From: Mytilisepta virgata
Lineage: Eukaryota; Mollusca; Bivalvia; Mytilida; Mytilidae
Length of the DNA: 64,000 bases
Assembly (NCBI GenBank): GCA_028015205.1
Contig: CM051517.1
Location: 46,263,135 to 46,327,134 of the forward strand
Reading direction: 5' to 3'
Shown: positions 58,787 through 64,000 of the stretch, one piece after another
How positions within the stretch are numbered: the stretch's first letter is position 1
How the letters are laid out: each line of letters begins with the position of its first letter
Position numbers and translations under genes: made by a program
The notes under the pieces: generated by a model
What the model was told of the DNA's origin: nothing
Seen by the model: only the letters and a program-made list of their open reading frames with translations
The model's database searches: none

Positions 58787-59550
58787 TGTCTCGCCTTGAC
58801 GGAGTCAAAAGGCGAGACATAGGTATGCTGTTTCCGGCGTCGGCGGCGGTGGCGGCGGCGGCGATGGCGTCAACAATGTATTAGTTTGTGATTAGCTCAG
58901 TTTTATGGGGATCCACTAGTGGTAGGTCAATGATAATTGGTATGCAGATGTATTACCATTGCCACATCTCATTGCCATGGAGATTATTTGGCTCCGCCCC
59001 CTCAGTCATGGTCTATTGACTTTGAATGGTTTGCTTACTTTACATGTATTAGTTTGTGATTAGGTCAGTTTATGGGGATTCACTAGTGGTAGGTCAATGA
59101 TAATTGGTATGCAGATGTATTACCATTGCTGCATCTCATTGCCATGGAGATTATTTGGCTCCACCCCCTCAGTCATGGTCTATTGACTTTGAATGGTTTA
59201 CTTACTTTACATGTATTAGTTTGTGATTAGGTCAGTTTATGGGGATCCACTAGTGGTAGGTCAATGATAATTGGTATGCAGATGTATTACCATTGCTACA
59301 TCTCATTGCCATGGAGATTATTTGGCTCCGCCCCCTCAGTCATGGTCTATTGACTTTGAATGGTTTGCTTACTTTACATGTATTAGTTTGTGATTAGGTC
59401 AGTTTATGGGGATCCACTAGTGGTAGGTCAATGATAATTAATATGCAGATGTATTACCATTGCTACATCTCATTGCCATGGAGATTATTTGACTCCACCC
59501 CCTCAGTCATGGTCTATTGACTTTGAATGGTTTGCTTACTTTACATATAT
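58787..59550 (+). mobile_element. GTCTCGCC-ended repeat with four 167-bp tandem units
   Basis: The 5' hairpin TTTTGTCTCGCCTT...AAAAGGCGAGACA is followed by a GGCGGC-rich patch and then tandem units spaced exactly 167 bp (reference points 59041, 59208 and 59375) containing 'attagtttgtgattaggtca', 'ccactagtggtaggtcaatg' and 'catggagattatttggctcc'. Units differ by only a few bases. A second 5' end (TTTTGTCTCGCCATGATGAG) starts at 59678 and a 3' end 'aggcgagacatatctctgtg' is at about 60116. Confidence 0.7.
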
Positions 59551-59677
59551 TATGAGTCTGGTGAAGAGGAACCGTGAGGGATCCTGTACTGGAAATCAAC
59601 TATAAGTAACTATAAGTAACTATAAGTAAACAAACAAAATTATATTTCATTGGACACAAAGCCAAGCAAAAAGATTT

Positions 59678-60140
59678 TTGTCTCGCCATGATGAGCTTGG
59701 GTTGAAAAGCTACACATAGGTATGCTAATTCGTGCATATTCATTGAATGAATATTTCCATAACTTACATGTTAAAGTATTGCTATCAGTGGCGGATCCAG
59801 AACTTTTTGTAAGGGGGGGGGGGGGGGCGCTGACTGACCTAAGGGGGGCCCACTCCAGTCACGCATCAGTGATTCCCTATATAATCAACCAAATTTTTCC
59901 CACAAAATTTTTGTATTTAGGTTTGGGAACGACATAATAAGTCAATGGTATTTGGTATCCAGTTGTATTAGCATTCACACATCTCATTTAAATGGAGATT
60001 GTTTAACCATGTAACTCAGTCATGGTTCATTGACTTTGAATATTTGCATAACTTGTGTAAGATGTTAAGGTATTGCTATTATGATTTCAACATTTGCATA
60101 ATCAAAATTACAAAAAGGCGAGACATATCTCTGTGATAAC
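59678..60140 (+). mobile_element. Second GTCTCGCC element, with an inserted MITE end
   Basis: It runs from TTTTGTCTCGCCATGATGAG to 'ggcgagacatatctc'. Inside, at about 59788, lies 'cagtggcggatccagaac' followed by a G-run, the well-known 5' end of a widespread hAT-like MITE; its other end was not found. Confidence 0.5.
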
Positions 60141-60642
60141 AGTTTATTAAATTAAATTATTAATAGCAGATTTTTTTAAATACACTAATTTTTTGGTCAT
60201 ATGTCACATATGTTGAAAACATGAAAAGATCTTATAGCATATAATCGTCTTAAATTTATTTATCGGAAGAGAAGAGATACTAAACTTCTTTATGAAAAAA
60301 ATCTGATGTATTTATCTTTCAAAACAAGAAAGTAATTGATTTTTATCGAGAGAGGTGAAAAGACTATATTTGCAAAATTTTAATAAAAATCCTGAAAATT
60401 GAACCTTAGATATCTCAAAAAGTAGCACGTGAAGGTGTATTTTATTTGCATTTTAAGAAAGATTGGTGAAAAAACTACCAATATGCAAAATCTCAAAGAA
60501 AAATCAATAGTAGATCGAAACTGTATCGTATGCCATTAAGAGACGCGTAAGAAAACAATAAAATGTAAGTATTCAAAGCATAGAAATGAAAAATAATATT
60601 ATCTGAATCATGGTAAACTTTTGCAATTATTTCTTTTTCCAG

Positions 60643-60706
60643 GTATATTATAGAGCTTTTAGACAAACAGTGTCGATTAGTAACAGAAATAATGAAGGCA
60701 CTTAAG
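60643..60706 (+). CDS. Unrecognised coiled-coil-like gene, exon d
   Basis: Acceptor 'tctttttccag', donor 'gtttgt'; 64 nt. It completes a Lys codon from exon c and encodes YIIELLDKQCRLVTEIMKAL, ending in phase 0. Exons a-d together give one open, heptad-rich, charged sequence that looks like coiled coil. I do not recognise the protein. Further 3' exons would lie to the right or beyond the window. Confidence 0.65.
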
Positions 60707-61259
60707 GTTTGTATTTTATTACAGGTTCTTACATAAATAATCATAAATCCACCCATGGGTCGTATATTTGACCTTACATCGCATATTTTACTATAGGTTT
60801 GCATTTTTCAATGTTTTGGGCTATTTTAGAGGCCATCCCATATTTAAATATATTTGCATTTTCATGCATGGAAAGTCACATATCTTCAGAATCTCTATTA
60901 TGTATATGTTAACATTTTGACAATTAGGGAGATCACATCCCTTTGTTTAAGTGCATAATTATATGTCACTTATTATACATTATATTATATTATACAGAGA
61001 ATATTTGATGTATATTTAGCATGCTTTAGGTATTGCTTTTTATTAAATTGCATGTTTTGTTGCGACTATTTTTGTCTGTAACGAAGTCAAATTATTTCAT
61101 TGACTGTATTATAAGACTATATGTTGTCAATCATTTTGTCTTAACTTTGATTGGGTAATGTGTACCACTGAATTTGAGTTGTAATCTCTCTTAATTAAAT
61201 AATTTTGTCTATCACTTGTATTCCGCAGAATTCTTATTCCTTCACCTTTAATAAAGGAT

Positions 61260-62790
61260 TTGAAATATTGTTACGGATGACACGATATTTTCTGATGCAA
61301 GTATTGGAATTTCTCTGTTTGCTTGCTATAACATTTGATATCTAGTACACCCTTTTCAGAATATCGTTGTCCTTTATATATTTCCGTGTCTAAAAATTTC
61401 ATAGAATTTCTATCTATTTCAAATGTGAATTTTAAGAGGACATGTTTTTTATTTTCTATTTCAAACAGCTTTTCAATTTGTTCAGGCTTTCCATCAAATA
61501 TTATAAATCCATCATCTCTCATTCTTTTGTGAAGGATTATATTGTTTCTATATGGAAAATCATCTATGATATGTTTAATATGATCGTATATTGCTATATT
61601 GCATATTTCAGGGGAAGCCACCAGGGCTTTCCAAAGTAGACGGCGGAAATCTGCCGTTTACTGTGGCTACAAGTGCCGGCTACTTCACTGACGAAAAAAT
61701 AAATTCAAAAAGAAAAAAAATCTTTTTAAAATATGTAGACAAGCATCGAGAGTCGTAATGTCGCGAAGTCGCAATAAACAAGGATGTAAATCCTGTGGTA
61801 ACCTTTAGCTAAATATAGTTCACGTGAATTCCGGTCACTGATTGGTTGTCTATTAAAAGTGTACATTTACGTCATCTCTAGTCGGAAAGCATCGTATTTT
61901 TGCAAGGATAATAAGAGAGAAGTTCCGATGGTCAACAACAATGAAGCGATCAAATACCCTGTTCGTTTTGGCTTCAAGAAAACGAGGAGAGTCAGAGAAG
62001 ATGACAATATATAATATAAATTTCATAGCAATAATATTTTTTGTTATTATTGTTATAATATATAATATAAATTTCATAACAATAATATTTGTTATTATTT
62101 GTTAATGAATTATCAGCATAACGAAAGAAAATAATGAAGAATTGAAGGTTACACAATCCTGCACACAAAAAAAAATCAAATTTCTTTGAGATTTTTTTTT
62201 TTTTAGTTTCATACATAAAAAATGGTAATTTGAAAGTTGGAATTAGGTGCCAGGAGATTGTAAGAATGCAGCATTTTGCTCTATTTACCCCAGAGCTGCT
62301 GGGGGGCTTTGAGTGGCCCCCAGACCCTCTGCGCATATCACAGCCGCCTACTTTTAGATTTCAGCCTACTACTTCAAATTGTATGGAAAGCCCTGAAGTC
62401 ACTGCTCCCATTGAAATTCCAATAATTTTTTGTATGATTTGTTATTAAATGTAAACTCATTGTTAGTTAATAAAATGTTTACAATTTTCATCAGATTCTC
62501 TGTTTCTGGTCTTTTTATTTCATATTTAATATCTATGTTTTCATATAGAGCATTCCTTATGTATAGCATAATTTCTGAAAACTAAAGATTCGTATAAAGA
62601 CTTGTTATGTCGTAAGATATTAAGAGAGGGTTTCCCTCCAATTTGTTTGATTCAGTATTACGTATGAAAATATATGATCCATACCATGAATGGGTGGATC
62701 TGTGATCATTTATGTAAGAAAGTCTTTGTGTGTATCAACCCTTAATGCCATTCAAATCTTTCTTCAACATGACTTGCACTGAAAACTAAA
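61260..62790 (-). pseudogene. Penelope-like element RT pseudogene, interrupted
   Basis: Minus strand, from right to left: DITSLYTN (about 62610; motif A region), LLTNNEFTFNNKSYKK (about 62460-62420), then GISMGAVTS in the next frame at about 62405, an interruption, then SPEICNIAIYDHIK, RDDGFIIFDG (DD box), FTFEIDRNSMKFLDTEIYKG and FQYLHQKISCHP. This order is that of Penelope-like RT. The frameshift is in an A-run. The 774-bp insertion at 61622-62395 separates GAVTS from SPE. Confidence 0.75.
61622..62395. mobile_element. hAT-like MITE inserted in the Penelope-like element
   Basis: Inverted ends CAGGGCTTTCC / GGAAAGCCCTG are flanked by AAGCCAC (61615-61621) and AAGTCAC (62396-62402), a 7-bp near-duplication. 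It interrupts the RT gene between two conserved residues. No transposase. The interior contains an AT-rich direct repeat (about 62007-62095, 'atataatataaatttcata'). Confidence 0.75.
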
Positions 62791-63179
62791 ATTTATATCA
62801 TTTTTTGTCAAATATCCATAGACGGTGTGGATAGCAGAGCATTTCTTGTCCAAAAAATCTGCTTGAAAATTTGTGCTTATTTTATATATATTTAGCATTG
62901 ATATGATACATGCGGAAGTGACCTTGCCATATTATGTATTCTATTGTACAACTATTGTCAAAATAAACAATATATGATAAAGAGAATATGATATGGTTTT
63001 TTTCATATCATCTCCATATCACTCTGACGCATATTGCCCATTGAACAAGCTTTCAGGGTAATATTGGTGTCTTGAAAAAACCCATATGATATTCTATATT
63101 TTTAGTACACAATATGTAAAAATCTGTATGTTTGATTGGACAGTGAGCATTCACTATTTTTGAACAGTCTTTTGTTTAT
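62791..63179. other. No recognisable feature
   Basis: AT-rich stretch with repeated 'atatgat' phrases. Nothing supported. Confidence 0.4.
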
Positions 63180-63795
63180 CTTGACTACGGCAGACCTCAA
63201 TTTCATGCTTGCGCTTTTTCAGCAACTGTAATACATAAATCCATCATATTTTGTCTATACACATGTAGATAGTTCTTGTGTCCATGTTAGTCTACCCGGT
63301 AATACTTGTCATCCAACCTTGATCTAATTTCATGCTTGAATAACTTGCATACATCCTTGCTATTTAGTCCATTTCTCAGCATCTGAAATACATAGACCTT
63401 CCATATTTGGTCTATAGATAGTTCTTGTTGGTTACATGCCAGTTTAACATATATTGACCAATCTTGACCTCAATATCATGCTTGAGTGACTTGTGTAACA
63501 TTTTTGAGGTTAAGTCTTTTTCTTAGCAACTCTAATACCTAGACCCAATATATTTGGTGTATAGATAGTTCTTGTTGGGTACATGCCAGTCTGACACATG
63601 ATGATTCAAGTTGACCTCAATTTCATGCTTGAGTGACATTTTTGCTATTAAGTCCATTTCTCAGAAACTAATATCTAGACTCACCTTGTTTTGTCTATAG
63701 ATCATGCCAGTCTGACATCTATTACCTGACCTTGACCTTAATTCCATGCTTGAATGACTTGCATCACATTTTCACAAACAAGTCAATTTGTGTGT
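63180..63795 (+). repeat. Tandem-core repeat ending GTGTGTCCACTCTTG
   Basis: Four to five degenerate units of about 130-140 bp ('cttgacctcaatttcatgct', 'tgagtgacttg', 'ctagacccaatatatttggt', 'atagatagttcttgttgg') end with 'tgtgtgtccactcttgttta', the same 3' end as the repeat at 17812-18575. The 5' end is unclear. Confidence 0.6.
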
Positions 63796-64000
63796 CCACT
63801 CTTGTTTATAATATTTCTGATATTTACTATAATATTTTGGATATCTATTATTTTACACTGTGTTTGACGGATTTGCAATGCTGCTTAATGAAAAATTATA
63901 TGGTGTTTTCTGACATCTGAAAATTTTATTATTGTCAATTTTTTCAGCTGTTCTAAAATCACCTTTGATTAGATATTAAGTTACGTATGGTATCGTTTTG

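Overview
This is a eukaryotic window, AT-rich, with spliced genes, long introns and a very high density of transposable elements. I infer a bivalve, most likely a Mytilus-like mussel. The reasons are repeat families I recognise from mussel genomic DNA: elements starting TTTTTAGCTCACCTG and ending in a GGCTC hairpin plus CTAG, GTCTCGCC/GGCGAGACA elements, and the repeat carrying the phrase GGTCGGGTTGTTGT. The species assignment is inference; no alignment was run.

Host genes. (1) The 3' half of a GMC (choline dehydrogenase-like) flavoenzyme lies on the + strand in five phase-consistent exons from 8282 to 20111; its FAD-binding N-terminus lies upstream of the window or was not found. Its introns are filled with mobile elements. 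(2) An unrecognised coiled-coil-like gene on the + strand has four phase-consistent exons at 54400-60706 and a probable earlier exon at 51300-51497. (3) One possible minus-strand coding exon ends at 43230.

Mobile DNA, left to right. There are seven HINE/Helentron-like elements with internal tandem cores (1-889, 2778-4387, 9934-11240, 14402-15309, 16147-17151, 21075-23646, 41970-42780). A DIRS-order retroelement (RT plus tyrosine recombinase) with PAT/Ngaro-type split direct repeats spans 4410-8087 and contains a 100-N assembly gap. Two Penelope-like RT pseudogenes (about 12000-13590 and 61260-62790) are each interrupted by a smaller element. Two non-LTR retrotransposons are present: one on the + strand at 47040-48834, and one on the - strand split between 39527-41500 and 26390-26706. 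Several MITE-like and tandem-core repeats fill the right third.

The most unusual object is at 26707-39520: a 12.8-kb, largely palindromic Polinton/Maverick-like element inserted in the coding region of the minus-strand non-LTR element. It has a perfect 6-bp target duplication (tagtta, 26701-26706 and 39521-39526) and termini starting 5'-AG. Each arm carries a decayed gene for the same protein: five C2H2 fingers, an OTU-like motif, a B-family DNA polymerase with exonuclease and palm motifs, and a Vsr-like motif between palm motifs A and B. No integrase, packaging ATPase, protease or capsid gene is visible. The terminal repeats are packed with CCGGAAGT, GCGCATGCGCA, CACGTG and TGACGTCA motifs. 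The centre holds a degenerate telomere-like CCCTAA tract that begins exactly where one polymerase copy is cut off, a further inverted copy of the subterminal DNA, and a poly-T block.

The organisation suggests that the palindrome moved as a unit using an integrase supplied in trans, and that it arose by foldback during protein-primed replication. That mechanism is inference.
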